Part shown: piece after piece, positions 1 to 8,666 of the stretch | Numbering within the stretch: position 1 is the stretch's first letter | How the letters are laid out: every line of letters starts with the position of its first letter | Source of the DNA: a virus | Reading direction: 5' to 3' (one strand) | Virus record (IMG/VR): IMGVR_UViG_3300042154_002918 | Span: 1 to 51,447 of that record | DNA: 51,447 bases | The notes under the pieces: generated by a model | Seen by the model: the letters and a program-made list of their open reading frames with translations, nothing else | The model's database searches: none | Told to the model about the DNA's origin: nothing | Translations under genes and position numbers: made by a program

Positions 1-611
1 AATCAACCAAAACACTTAAAACTGATTTGGAAGAATTGGTGAATTCAGACGGTGCTATGTCAAACTCAGCAATTCCAATTCTTGACCCAAAACTTCACCC
101 AAAGAAAACGATGGACCAAACCATAGCAGCAGCGAGAATTACAAACGACCCTATTGCTCGTGGTTATAGAACATATTATGGGGAATCAGTTGAAGAAATT
201 GAGGAAATTGATATGTCCGGTGCATTTGGATATGAAGAAACTGAAGACATGGACGGTAAAGACACTTTTGAATATTTGGTAAACGATATGGGAATGGAAC
301 CGGAAGACGCTGAAGAAAGAACAAAACAAAAAGGTCAAGACCCAACAGGTAAGAAAGATAAAAAGTCCCCTTATTATAAGGACCCAAATTTTATAACAAG
401 AGCAACATTATCTGAAATACAAAAACAAAAAGCAATTAAAGTTGTTGAGGATTTATTAGTTAAGAAAAAATCGTCAAACAATGCCGATGTAAATAAAAAA
501 GAATTGGAGACTTCAAGAATGTTGAAAAGAAATTTATTGGTTTTGAAGAAACAAGCGGAAAAGGAAGGTATTTCAGTTTCTGAATTAATTAAAATGTTAA
601 AAAGTGAATAA
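1..611 (+). CDS. Unassigned phage protein, 5'-truncated by window edge
   Basis: The reading frame is open from the first complete codon at position 3 to the TAA at 609-611, so the gene enters from the left; the internal TTG at 27 is not needed as a start. About 200 visible residues are hydrophilic, with an acidic middle part (EEIEEIDMSGAFGYEE, EDMDGKD) and a Lys-rich helical C-terminus ending SVSELIKMLKSE. No signal peptide, membrane segment or enzyme motif is visible. It overlaps the next gene by 8 bases, so the two are probably co-transcribed. It may be a virion or assembly protein by position, but I do not recognise the family. Confidence 0.75.
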   Translation, partial: STKTLKTDLEELVNSDGAMSNSAIPILDPKLHPKKTMDQTIAAARITNDPIARGYRTYYGESVEEIEEIDMSGAFGYEETEDMDGKDTFEYLVNDMGMEPEDAEERTKQKGQDPTGKKDKKSPYYKDPNFITRATLSEIQKQKAIKVVEDLLVKKKSSNNADVNKKELETSRMLKRNLLVLKKQAEKEGISVSELIKMLKSE

Positions 612-1080
612 AGACCTATACAATTCATCCAAAGGTGAAATCGAATTTCCTAAAGAAAAAAAGGAACATATGAAAAAATGTTTCCATATGGTTAAAGGTG
701 CTGATGAGAATACGGAAGGTTTTAACAGAAATAAGGAATTACAAAATCAAAATTTTATAGAATACAAACAATTAAAGAGAATTAAAAACTTCTTTGATAA
801 TTTTATTGGAAATCAAAATGAACCGTCATTTATTTTGAATGGTGGTGTTGTTATGAAAAATTGGGTTAATGATGAACTTCGTAAAATGAGAGAATTTGGA
901 GATTTAACCAAAAGAAACAAAAAAGATACGGGGATGCAAAACTCATACATTAAACCTCACGAGAAAAAAGATTTTACAAATGTAAGAAAATCTCAAGAAC
1001 ATTCTAAAACTGTTGAACGATATGATGAGGCGGTTACGAATACTTTAAAAAGAATAAACGAAATAATGTTAAAATTATAA
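604..1080 (+). CDS. Unassigned phage protein (158 aa), GTG start
   Basis: This basic, helix-rich protein starts with GTG inside the end of the preceding gene (8-base overlap), a translational-coupling arrangement. The sequence is rich in Lys, Asn and Glu, with a short hydrophobic patch (FILNGGVVMKNWV) near residue 75-90 and a Lys-rich second half. No catalytic motif, signal peptide or transmembrane helix is visible. Only 2 bases separate it from the next gene. It belongs to the same small-gene run as its neighbours and is probably a structural or assembly accessory protein, but this is positional inference only. Confidence 0.7.
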   Translation: MNKDLYNSSKGEIEFPKEKKEHMKKCFHMVKGADENTEGFNRNKELQNQNFIEYKQLKRIKNFFDNFIGNQNEPSFILNGGVVMKNWVNDELRKMREFGDLTKRNKKDTGMQNSYIKPHEKKDFTNVRKSQEHSKTVERYDEAVTNTLKRINEIMLKL

Positions 1081-1082
1081 TT

Positions 1083-1382
1083 ATGGCAACCGAAATTACA
1101 GTGGATTTATCACAAAATGTTGAAAACAACCTTTCAGCCATTGCTGAAATGGAAAGAGCTAAACTAATACCTAAAAATGATTACAACGCCGCAGGTAACG
1201 AATATTCTTCAGTGAATAAAGATGCCGTAGCAGATGGAGATAATAAAGGTAGAGGGACAGGAGTATTCCTTGATGTGTATAATACAGCAGCAGGTACTGC
1301 TCAAGATATTATCGAAAGAAAGGACGATATTAAAATAAATAAATTTAATTCATCTAACACTTACCCGAACTTTCAACTATAA
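1083..1382 (+). CDS. Unassigned small phage protein (99 aa)
   Basis: A 99-residue protein with a helical N-terminal part (about residues 6-35) and a Gly/Ala/Asn-rich remainder containing KGRGTGVFLDVYNTAAGTAQD. It shares its last base with the ATG of the next gene (TAATG junction), so the pair is probably translationally coupled. No known domain is recognised. The compact soluble composition and location in a run of unassigned genes suggest a virion-associated or assembly protein, with low certainty. Confidence 0.65.
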   Translation: MATEITVDLSQNVENNLSAIAEMERAKLIPKNDYNAAGNEYSSVNKDAVADGDNKGRGTGVFLDVYNTAAGTAQDIIERKDDIKINKFNSSNTYPNFQL

Positions 1383-2041
1383 TGAAACTGCAAAGCTCTC
1401 TTAAAAGTTTAATATTAGAAATTGCGTCAATCGAAAGTGTTATTGACGCAATCAAAAATAAACGAGTAATGGGTACTAGTTACGATGGTGACGAACCAGG
1501 TGGTAAAGGTCAAAGACTAATAGAACCTGTTTGTGTCGGAGTCAGTAAAGCTGGTAACCGAGTTGTTCGTGCTTGGGAAAGAGAGGGAGCATCTCACACC
1601 GCAACAATTGGTTCACAACCATTACCCGGATGGAGACTTTTTAGATTAGATAAAACATTCACTTTCCTACCAACATCAGACGTTTTTGATGAAATGAGAC
1701 CAGGGTTTAATCCTAATGGAGATAAAAGTATGGTTTCTGTTGAGATAGTTGCTAATTTTACCACACCACCAACACCTTCTATAATACCTCAACAATTTCA
1801 ACAAACACCTGAAACTCCGGAAACACCACAGCCAAACAATGATGAGGTTATTGATAGAACAATTGATTCATTAACAAACGAGTTTACACAGAAATACGGT
1901 GAAGGTGGATTTGATTTATCCAAATCAGCTGAAGCGTTCAAACGAATCTACGCAGCAATAGAATTAGAAACCGGAAATAAATTAACAGACGCCGAAAAAG
2001 CGTCATTAAGAACAATAATAACAAACAAATTACAAAAATAA
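1382..2041 (+). CDS. WYL-like domain protein with Pro/Thr linker
   Basis: Residues about 14-100 resemble a WYL-type SH3-like beta domain: an I-x-x-A-I-x-x-K-R-V-M opening, then RLIEPVCVGVSKAGNRVVRAWE and GWRLFRLDKTFTF, the order and spacing seen in WYL ligand-binding domains. A disordered Pro/Thr/Gln linker follows (about 125-150, TPPTPS, TPETPETPQP), then a helical C-terminal part. There is no helix-turn-helix, so it is unlikely to be a classical WYL transcription factor. The start overlaps the previous stop by one base. The WYL resemblance is a visual judgement; the function is unknown. Confidence 0.65.
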   Translation: MKLQSSLKSLILEIASIESVIDAIKNKRVMGTSYDGDEPGGKGQRLIEPVCVGVSKAGNRVVRAWEREGASHTATIGSQPLPGWRLFRLDKTFTFLPTSDVFDEMRPGFNPNGDKSMVSVEIVANFTTPPTPSIIPQQFQQTPETPETPQPNNDEVIDRTIDSLTNEFTQKYGEGGFDLSKSAEAFKRIYAAIELETGNKLTDAEKASLRTIITNKLQK

Positions 2042-2061
2042 TTTTAACCTTATAATGACAA

Positions 2062-2083
2062 AATCATAAATTCGTTTATGATT
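2062..2083 (+). other. Perfect hairpin with TTCG loop
   Basis: AATCATAAA, a TTCG loop, then TTTATGATT: a perfect 9-bp inverted repeat filling most of the 61-base gap before the next gene. TTCG is the sequence of an exceptionally stable RNA tetraloop. No T-run follows, so a classical terminator is unlikely. It could be an RNA processing or stabilising hairpin, or a protein-binding palindrome. Confidence 0.5.
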
Positions 2084-2102
2084 ATATTAAAATTCAAAAC
2101 TT

Positions 2103-2726
2103 ATGAGTGATTTAATGCAAAAATTAGCAATGTCAAACGCTAAAGCCCTAATGAGAGAAACCGATAGTCCAAGAAGAATGGATTCATCATCACAATCAAT
2201 GGTTCAACAATTTGACGTTCCAAACGTAAAATATAACATACCACAAGAATATCTACAAGAAAGTCCTCAACAATCGGCACAACCATACCTTTCATCATTA
2301 CCTGTTGAAAATACTAAACCTGTTGGTGTACCTACGGTTGACGCAATTAAAAATTCAAAACTACCGGATGAAATCAAAAAATTAATGATGGAACATCCAA
2401 TTGCTCAACCAAACCAATCTCCTACAATGACAATGTCTAACGAGTTAATTGAAAAATCAAGAAGATTGATGGGTCATAACGAAGGAAGTTATATTCCTGA
2501 ATCCGCAAAACCAAAATCAGCACCTATTCAACAATCGGAACCAACTCAAAATACCGGAATTAATTATAAATTAATTCAAAAAATGATTAATGAGGCGGTT
2601 ACTAAATCATTAAAAGAAAATGGTTTGATTGCTGAAAGTACAGAAAAATCTAACGAAACGTTTAGTTTTAAAGTCGGAAAACACGTATTTGAAGGTAGAG
2701 TAACAAAAATTAAAAAAATGTCTTAA
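2103..2726 (+). CDS. Unassigned phage protein, Gln/Pro-rich with C-terminal beta motif
   Basis: A 207-residue, mostly disordered protein. Residues 1-160 are rich in Gln, Pro, Ser and Met. A helix at about 153-178 reads YKLIQKMINEAVTKSLKENG, and a short beta-rich tail follows (FSFKVGKHVFEGRVTKIKKMS). The helix resembles the short Lys/Glu helices found near the ends of several other proteins in this window, which may be assembly or capsid-targeting tags. No enzymatic motif is present. It lies between two intergenic hairpins as a small unit of its own. A virion or core protein is plausible but unproven. Confidence 0.65.
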   Translation: MSDLMQKLAMSNAKALMRETDSPRRMDSSSQSMVQQFDVPNVKYNIPQEYLQESPQQSAQPYLSSLPVENTKPVGVPTVDAIKNSKLPDEIKKLMMEHPIAQPNQSPTMTMSNELIEKSRRLMGHNEGSYIPESAKPKSAPIQQSEPTQNTGINYKLIQKMINEAVTKSLKENGLIAESTEKSNETFSFKVGKHVFEGRVTKIKKMS

Positions 2727-2749
2727 CGACTTTCTTTCTACGACATAAA

Positions 2750-2775
2750 TTATTATATTTTAGTGAATATAATAA
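2750..2775 (+). promoter_or_regulatory. Perfect AT palindrome in front of glycosyltransferase gene
   Basis: TTATTATATT, loop TTAGTG, AATATAATAA: a perfect 10-bp inverted repeat ending 6 bases before the ATG at 2782. It could be an operator, a leader hairpin that occludes the start codon, or a promoter element. It marks the beginning of the long glycan operon. Confidence 0.4.
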
Positions 2776-2781
2776 ATAACT

Positions 2782-3993
2782 ATGTCAAAAATAAAAGTAT
2801 TAGTCGTACCATCCGACAGAAGCGGAGTTGGTAAATTTAGGTCAGTTGACCCACACATTTTCTTACAAAATCTTTATGGGGGTGATTTTCATATCGATAT
2901 CATCTATGACCCGTCCTATGACGATATGAACTTTTGGAAAAAATACCAAATTGTTAGTTTCCATAGAAGTATCGGTCCTGATTTTGAAAAGTCTCACGAA
3001 TTAATCCAAAAATTAAATACTATGGGTATCATAACTGTTTGTGATATCGATGACTATTGGATGCCTGGTAAAGAACATCCTATTCATGACATTATCATGT
3101 TTAATAAAATAAACGAAAAGATAGTGGCAAATCTTAAGGTTGCAAAATATGTTACTACAACAACCACACTATTTGCCGATGAAATTAGAAAATACAATAA
3201 AAATGTTTTTGTATTACCAAACGCAATAAATCCTAACGAACCTCAATTTAAAGAACCAACATTAGAATCTGATAGATTAAGATTCGGATGGTTAGGGGGT
3301 TCATCTCACTTACACGACATTCAAATATTAAACGAAGGGTTTAATAAATTAACAAAATACCAAGATAAAGTACAATATGTTCTTTGTGGTTTTGACACTA
3401 GAGGTACGGTAACTGAAATCAATTCACAAACCGGAGAACACGTAAAACGAAATATTAAACCTGACGAAACTGTTTGGGCTCAATATGAAAAAATCTTCAC
3501 ACAAGATTATAAAATAGTTTCAGACGAGTATAAAAAACATTTGCTATTATACAATCAAGATATATTTCCTAATGAGATGGCAGAATCTTACTTAAGAGTT
3601 TGGACAAAACCTGTTACATCTTATGCAAAAAATTATTCAAAATTTGATGTATCTTTGGCACCAATTAAAAACCATATGTTTAATAGAATGAAATCTCAAT
3701 TAAAAGTAATTGAGGCGGGATTCTATAAAAAAGCATTAATCGCCTCTAATGTAGGTCCTTATAGTTTAGATTTAAAACATTGTTTAAAAAATGGGGAATT
3801 AGTTGACGGAAATGCGTTATTAGTTGATGAGGTTAGAAATCATTCTGATTGGGCAAAATACATGGAAAAATTAATCAAGAACCCTAATATGGCAAAAGAT
3901 ATGGGGGAAAGATTGTATGAGACAGTTAAAGACAAGTACGATTTAAATATCGTAACAAAAGACAGAGCAGAATTTTATAAATCAATACTATGA
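2782..3993 (+). CDS. Glycosyltransferase, GT-B fold, GT4-like
   Basis: A 403-residue protein laid out like a GT-B (GT4-type) glycosyltransferase. The N-terminal Rossmann-like half has beta-strands such as IKVLVVPSDRSGVGKFRSVDP and the phrase VCDIDDYWMPG. The C-terminal half begins near RFGWLGGSSHLHDI and carries a nucleotide-sugar-site-like stretch (VIEAGFYKKALIASNVGPY) and a closing helix. SLAPIKNHMFNRMKSQLK resembles the region just before the GT4 E-x7-E motif. It is cytosolic, with no signal peptide. It is the first glycan gene of the operon and overlaps the exonuclease gene by 4 bases. Donor and acceptor cannot be deduced. Confidence 0.8.
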   Translation: MSKIKVLVVPSDRSGVGKFRSVDPHIFLQNLYGGDFHIDIIYDPSYDDMNFWKKYQIVSFHRSIGPDFEKSHELIQKLNTMGIITVCDIDDYWMPGKEHPIHDIIMFNKINEKIVANLKVAKYVTTTTTLFADEIRKYNKNVFVLPNAINPNEPQFKEPTLESDRLRFGWLGGSSHLHDIQILNEGFNKLTKYQDKVQYVLCGFDTRGTVTEINSQTGEHVKRNIKPDETVWAQYEKIFTQDYKIVSDEYKKHLLLYNQDIFPNEMAESYLRVWTKPVTSYAKNYSKFDVSLAPIKNHMFNRMKSQLKVIEAGFYKKALIASNVGPYSLDLKHCLKNGELVDGNALLVDEVRNHSDWAKYMEKLIKNPNMAKDMGERLYETVKDKYDLNIVTKDRAEFYKSIL

Positions 3994-4691
3994 TAAACAT
4001 ACCATTAAACAAGATTTTATTTTTAGACATTGAAACTGTTGGTATTGAACCAACGTGGGAGTCACTGTGTTTAAATCGACCTGAACTCTCATTCCAATTT
4101 GAAAAATATTTTGATTGGTTTCAAAAAAGATTTCCGGAAGATGCGGATGAGGGTCCGGGTAAAATGTTTGTAAACAGAGCGGCATTAGTTCCGGAATTTT
4201 TACGAATTGCCTGTGTTAGTGTTGCGTTTGTGGCACCTGATGGTACTACAAAAATGGAATCATATAGTAATGTGGACGAAAAAGAACTATTAAAAGATGT
4301 TCAGAAAATGCTTCATCGTACCGGTGAATTAGGATTCTTCCTATGTGGTCATAATGTTAAAGGGTTTGATATTCCTGTTCTTGCAAAAAGAATGATTATG
4401 AATGGATTATTACCTCCAAAAATATTACCAGGTCATGACACTAAACCTTGGGAGATTAAAGCTCTTGATACCAAAGAAGTTTGGCAATATGGTGGTTATG
4501 GGTCAATCGCGTCATTAGAACTGATGTGTGTTTGTTTAGGTGTTGAATCTTCAAAAAATATGGAAGTAACAGGAAACAAAGTTCACGAAGCTTTTTGGGA
4601 TAAAAAAGACATTAAAGGAATTGTTGAGTATTGTGAAAAAGATGTTGAAGTGTTGATAGAAGTAATTAAAAAATTAAAAGAATTAGTATAA
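3990..4691 (+). CDS. DnaQ-like 3'-5' exonuclease (PolB-exonuclease-related)
   Basis: All three exonuclease motifs of the DEDD superfamily are visible: Exo I as FLDIETVG (D13, E15), Exo II as GHNVKGFDIPVLA (D127) and Exo III as YCEKDVEVL (Y214, D218), the DEDDy arrangement. At 233 residues with no polymerase part, it matches stand-alone predicted exonucleases related to the PolB proofreading domain. It probably degrades DNA or RNA 3' ends during phage replication or repair, using two metal ions. It overlaps the upstream glycosyltransferase by 4 bases (ATGA) and the dUTPase by one, so it belongs to the same transcript. Confidence 0.88.
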   Translation: MINIPLNKILFLDIETVGIEPTWESLCLNRPELSFQFEKYFDWFQKRFPEDADEGPGKMFVNRAALVPEFLRIACVSVAFVAPDGTTKMESYSNVDEKELLKDVQKMLHRTGELGFFLCGHNVKGFDIPVLAKRMIMNGLLPPKILPGHDTKPWEIKALDTKEVWQYGGYGSIASLELMCVCLGVESSKNMEVTGNKVHEAFWDKKDIKGIVEYCEKDVEVLIEVIKKLKELV

Positions 4692-5314
4692 TGCAAAATT
4701 TAGATGGATTAGGGTTTGACCCCGAAATGATGGCAAGTTTTCAAAAACAATTAGAAGACCTTCAAGAACAAGCCGATGTTGAAATTGATGATGAATACCA
4801 AAAAGAATTAGAAAAATTAATTGGTATGACTTATGAAGAAATGAATGAAGATATGATGTTAGCATTAAAAAGTAAAACACTTAAAGTGGAATTACTTAAT
4901 GATGAAATACCATTCCCGGAATACGCTTACCCAAGTGATTCGGGATTTGATTTATTTTCAACAGAAGAAATAATATTACAACCATTTGGTAGAGCACTGG
5001 TACCAACCGGTATTAAATTGTCAATACCTGAAGAATTTGAAATTCAAGTTAGACCTAAAAGTGGTTTGGCAATTAACCAAGGATTAACCGTATTAAACAC
5101 ACCCGGAACTGTGGATTCAGGATATAATGGTGAAATTAAAGTAATCATTTTCAACACAAATAACATATCGGTCTCAATTCCTAAAGGAACTAAAATTGCT
5201 CAAGCGGTTTTATGTCCTGTAGTTAATGGAAAATTTGTCAACTTAGTTCAAGTTAATAAGATTACTGATGGTGATAGAGGAGATAATGGATTTGGTAGCA
5301 CAGGATTGATATAA
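4691..5314 (+). CDS. dut: dUTPase with N-terminal extension
   Basis: All five trimeric dUTPase motifs are present in order: YPSDSGFDLFS (80-90), RPKSGLA (121-127), GTVDSGYNGEIKV (139-151), KGTKIAQAVL (165-174) and the C-terminal P-loop-like GDRGDNGFGSTG (194-205). The enzyme hydrolyses dUTP to dUMP and PPi, keeping uracil out of phage DNA and feeding dTMP synthesis. About 60 residues before the catalytic core are an extra acidic, helical extension (LEDLQEQADVEIDDEYQKELEK in part) absent from standard ~150-residue dUTPases; it may mediate a protein interaction. The ATG overlaps the previous stop by one base. Confidence 0.93.
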   Translation: MQNLDGLGFDPEMMASFQKQLEDLQEQADVEIDDEYQKELEKLIGMTYEEMNEDMMLALKSKTLKVELLNDEIPFPEYAYPSDSGFDLFSTEEIILQPFGRALVPTGIKLSIPEEFEIQVRPKSGLAINQGLTVLNTPGTVDSGYNGEIKVIIFNTNNISVSIPKGTKIAQAVLCPVVNGKFVNLVQVNKITDGDRGDNGFGSTGLI

Positions 5315-5315
5315 T

Positions 5316-7259
5316 ATGATAACAGTAGGATATTCAACAAGAAAACATAACCCCGAATTTATTGAGTACTTAAAAATAAGTTCAGGGGTTAAAAATATTG
5401 AAGTAATTGAAAAGATTAACACCGGAAATAAATCATTATCTCAAACTTATAATGAAATATTATCAGAATCTAAAAATAATATTGTTGTATTATGTCACGA
5501 TGATATTTATTTCGATTCAAAAAAGTGGGGTGAAAAAATTTTAAAACAATTTCAAAAAACCAATTATGGTATTTTAGGAGTTGCTGGAACAACTTTATTA
5601 CCTGAATCCGGTCAATGGTGGGAAGACCCCTCAAAAATGGTTGGGATTGTAAACCATGAAAATGAAGGAAAAAAATGGGAATCAAGATATTCAGAAGATA
5701 TCGGTATTAAAATACAGAAAACAGTAATTGTTGATGGTTTATTTATTGGTATAGATAAAACAAGGATTAAAAAAACTTTTGACGAAAATGTTAAAGGATT
5801 TCATTTTTATGATGTGGATTTTTGTTTTAATAATTTTTTAGAAAAGGTTGAAGTTGGTGTTGTTTTTAATGTTCGAATAACCCATAAATCAATTGGCCAG
5901 ACAAATGAACAATGGAATGAAAATAGAAAATTATTTTCAGAAAATTTTAAAAATAATTTACCTTCAAAGATAACATTAAATTCAAATGACGATTTAAAAC
6001 TTCTGTTCTTTATTGAAAATCACTTAGATTATATTGATGAATTTAAATTATTAACAAAATCTAATAAAGAAATTGTTGTAATTTCAAATAACATTAACAA
6101 AGAAAATGTTAAAATTTTAAATAAATTAAGAATAAAATCGTACAAAGACTCTGAAATACCTGGTTTTAGATTAGGTGACGGAAAATATATGGTTAAAACA
6201 TCTAATGGTACAATAAAAAGTGAATTAGGCCAATACTATAAAATATCTAATATTAATTATGATTTAATATTTTCAGATAGTTTTGAAAGTTTTAATAAAA
6301 TTAAAGTTCTATACCCTTTTGTTCCAAAAATTTTTAATATAAAAGACGAAAATAAAATACCATACCACGATTCAATAATTAATTATTTAACATTTAATGA
6401 TAATTTAAATGATAACCTTGGAAATATTATTGTTGATTCATTAAATGAGTTAAAACCTAAAACACAAAAAGTTAAAATATTAACCGGGTTTTCTGAAAGA
6501 GGTGGTTCTACGACTGCCTTAATAAATTTAACTAATTTATTTAACGAAAATGGTATTGATTGTACGTTTTATGGACCTCATAATTGGCACTTAGATAAAT
6601 GTAAATCAGATTTGATTTCTAATTTAAAATTAGACCCATCAGATAAAGTTATTACTCATGCGGTTAGGCCTGAAACACGATTACCTGTTGATACAGTAAT
6701 ATTGGCGTCTCATGAAAAATGGTGGTTCCCGGTAGGTAAAATCCCTCAACATTGGGATAAAGTAATTTTTTTACACGAAAATCACAGAGAATATCATGAA
6801 GACTATCATGGGGAATATGATATAATACCAAATTTAAAAGAACCTTTGGTATCAAACACTAAAAAAGAAAATGTTGATTTAATTGCAGGTGTGATAGGAA
6901 CTATTGAAGATAGAAAACAAACTCACAAATCAATCGAACGAGCACTTGAAGACGGATGTGAAAAAGTGATTTTATTTGGTAAAATAGGTGATGAAAACTA
7001 TTATAATGATTTAGTTAAAGATTTATTAAATGACCCTCGTGTTGAAATGTCGGGTTATCAAACAGATAAACAATCTATGTATGATTCAATTGGAAGAGTT
7101 TATCATAGTTCAAAAGGTGAGGTGGCATGTTTAGTTAAAGATGAATGTTATTTAACTAACACTAAATTTTACGGAAATGAAGAGACCAACCATGAAGTGT
7201 CTCCATTAACAAACAACGAAATATTAGAAAAATGGAAACAAGTATTAAGAATGAATTAA
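5316..7259 (+). CDS. Two-domain glycosyltransferase (GT-A plus GT-B fusion)
   Basis: A 647-residue protein that reads as two glycosyltransferase modules. The first about 230 residues look like a GT2-type GT-A domain: MITVGYSTRKHNPEF, then VVLCHDDIYFDSKKW (DD acid motif), and VDGLFIGIDKTRI with FHFYDVDFCFNN further on. After a linker, residues from about 388 (VKILTGFSERGGSTTALINL) to the end look like a GT-B/GT4 domain (phosphate-binding Gly/Ser loop, later a Rossmann half with GVIGTIEDRKQTH and ILFGKIGDENYYNDL). It may add two sugars in sequence. It starts 1 base after dut and overlaps the next gene by 28 bases. Confidence 0.78.
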   Translation: MITVGYSTRKHNPEFIEYLKISSGVKNIEVIEKINTGNKSLSQTYNEILSESKNNIVVLCHDDIYFDSKKWGEKILKQFQKTNYGILGVAGTTLLPESGQWWEDPSKMVGIVNHENEGKKWESRYSEDIGIKIQKTVIVDGLFIGIDKTRIKKTFDENVKGFHFYDVDFCFNNFLEKVEVGVVFNVRITHKSIGQTNEQWNENRKLFSENFKNNLPSKITLNSNDDLKLLFFIENHLDYIDEFKLLTKSNKEIVVISNNINKENVKILNKLRIKSYKDSEIPGFRLGDGKYMVKTSNGTIKSELGQYYKISNINYDLIFSDSFESFNKIKVLYPFVPKIFNIKDENKIPYHDSIINYLTFNDNLNDNLGNIIVDSLNELKPKTQKVKILTGFSERGGSTTALINLTNLFNENGIDCTFYGPHNWHLDKCKSDLISNLKLDPSDKVITHAVRPETRLPVDTVILASHEKWWFPVGKIPQHWDKVIFLHENHREYHEDYHGEYDIIPNLKEPLVSNTKKENVDLIAGVIGTIEDRKQTHKSIERALEDGCEKVILFGKIGDENYYNDLVKDLLNDPRVEMSGYQTDKQSMYDSIGRVYHSSKGEVACLVKDECYLTNTKFYGNEETNHEVSPLTNNEILEKWKQVLRMN

Positions 7260-7999
7260 CTGTTGACACATTTATTTTTGTTCATGACCAAGAAATCATA
7301 TTGGATTTTGTATCTAAAAATAAGTTTAACGATTTTAAAAATTTTAAATGGGTATTTTTGGGAGATAAACCTTATGATAAAATACAAAAATTAGATAATT
7401 TAATTATCGTAAGAAATTTAGAACACAATATAGAACAATATCCAAAGTTAACTTCATTTACCGGATGGTATGCATTACATAAAAACAACTTGATAACCAG
7501 TAATTATGTTAATTTTTTTGAATACGACATTAATTATGTCCCTGAATTTGTAGATATCAATAAAGAGATGATTAAAAGAAATTTTGATTTTATTGGATAT
7601 TTCCCTATGATTATTTCAGACATTGTATATATTAAACAAGAACAATATAGCATCGAATTAATTAATTCAGTTAGAGAAAAAACAGGATTTGACATAACTA
7701 AAATGATAAATAATCTTCAAAGTAATAATCCAAGAACTATGTGGAGTTCTTCAAGTAATTCCACTTGGAAAGTATCTGAGTTAAAAAATTACATTGAATG
7801 GTTTGCCGACCATCTGAATAACATTGTTAAAAGTAATTTTTCAGGACATATTCATGAAAGGTCTTTGAGTTTTTATTATTTTATGAAAAATTTAAAAGTT
7901 TTTTTAGCACAAAATTTAATGATTCATGTGCAATTAAATTCTCACGGGACATCACCATTACCACCTGAAAGGGCAAAAGAATTATATAAATTATTGTAA
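7232..7999 (+). CDS. Putative glycosyltransferase-like protein
   Basis: A 255-residue protein whose central part (SFTGWYALHKNNLITSNYVNFFEYDINY) resembles GT-A-like proteins that use an acidic E-x-D segment at the sugar-nucleotide site. The start ATG lies 28 bases inside the preceding gene and is the only ATG near that boundary in this frame. Aromatic and Asn-rich, with no signal peptide or membrane helix. The glycosyltransferase call rests on that motif and on flanking glycosyltransferases, so it is tentative. Only one base separates it from the next gene. Confidence 0.6.
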   Translation: METSIKNELTVDTFIFVHDQEIILDFVSKNKFNDFKNFKWVFLGDKPYDKIQKLDNLIIVRNLEHNIEQYPKLTSFTGWYALHKNNLITSNYVNFFEYDINYVPEFVDINKEMIKRNFDFIGYFPMIISDIVYIKQEQYSIELINSVREKTGFDITKMINNLQSNNPRTMWSSSSNSTWKVSELKNYIEWFADHLNNIVKSNFSGHIHERSLSFYYFMKNLKVFLAQNLMIHVQLNSHGTSPLPPERAKELYKLL

Positions 8000-8000
8000 A

Positions 8001-8663
8001 ATGAAATATGTTAGTTTTAGTTTATGGGGAGATAAACCAATATACAATATTGGAGCAATTAGAAATGCAGAACTCGCAAAAAACATATATCCGGAATGGA
8101 AAGTTGTAATTTATTATGATAATTCGGTCCCGTCTAAAACAATTGATTTATTAAAAAATTTAGATGTTCTGTTAATTGATATGTCAACAGAAACTGTTGC
8201 AGGTCCGTTTTGGAGATTTTTAGCATCTGAAATAAATGATTGCGAATTTGTAGTTTTTAGAGATACTGATTCAAGAATATCTGTAAGAGAAAAAATGGCA
8301 GTTGATGAGTGGATTTTAAGTGGCAAATCATTACATATAATGAGAGACCACCCTTATCATTATATTCCTGCGGGAAATAATGAAATGGGTATTTTAGCGG
8401 GAATGTGGGGGATTAAAGGTAATATAATAAAAATTAGAGAAATGTTAAATAATTTCAACTTATCGAATTCTTATAATTACGGATACGACCAAACATTTTT
8501 AAAACAAATATATTTATATTTTCAAAATGATAAAATCACACACGATGAATTTTTTGAAAAAAAACAATTCCCGATTAAAAGGGAAAATCAAAGATTTATT
8601 GGTGAAAGAATTGACGAACACGACAATCCATTAACCGATGATTATAAATTATTAATAAATTAA
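8001..8663 (+). CDS. Putative GT-A glycosyltransferase with DTD motif
   Basis: A 220-residue protein with a classic GT-A layout: an N-terminal strand and sugar-nucleotide loop (FSLWGDKPIYNIGAIRNAEL), a strand WKVVIYYDNS, and FVVFRDTDSRIS, which supplies the D-x-D motif expected to bind the metal and sugar nucleotide. Later, MRDHPYHYIPAGNNEMGILAG and GYDQTFLKQ match the acceptor-side part of small capsular or LPS transferases. It lies in a chain of like genes spaced 1-3 bases apart. The transferred sugar is not predictable. It is small compared with typical GT-A enzymes but appears complete. Confidence 0.7.
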   Translation: MKYVSFSLWGDKPIYNIGAIRNAELAKNIYPEWKVVIYYDNSVPSKTIDLLKNLDVLLIDMSTETVAGPFWRFLASEINDCEFVVFRDTDSRISVREKMAVDEWILSGKSLHIMRDHPYHYIPAGNNEMGILAGMWGIKGNIIKIREMLNNFNLSNSYNYGYDQTFLKQIYLYFQNDKITHDEFFEKKQFPIKRENQRFIGERIDEHDNPLTDDYKLLIN

Positions 8664-8666
8664 CTA

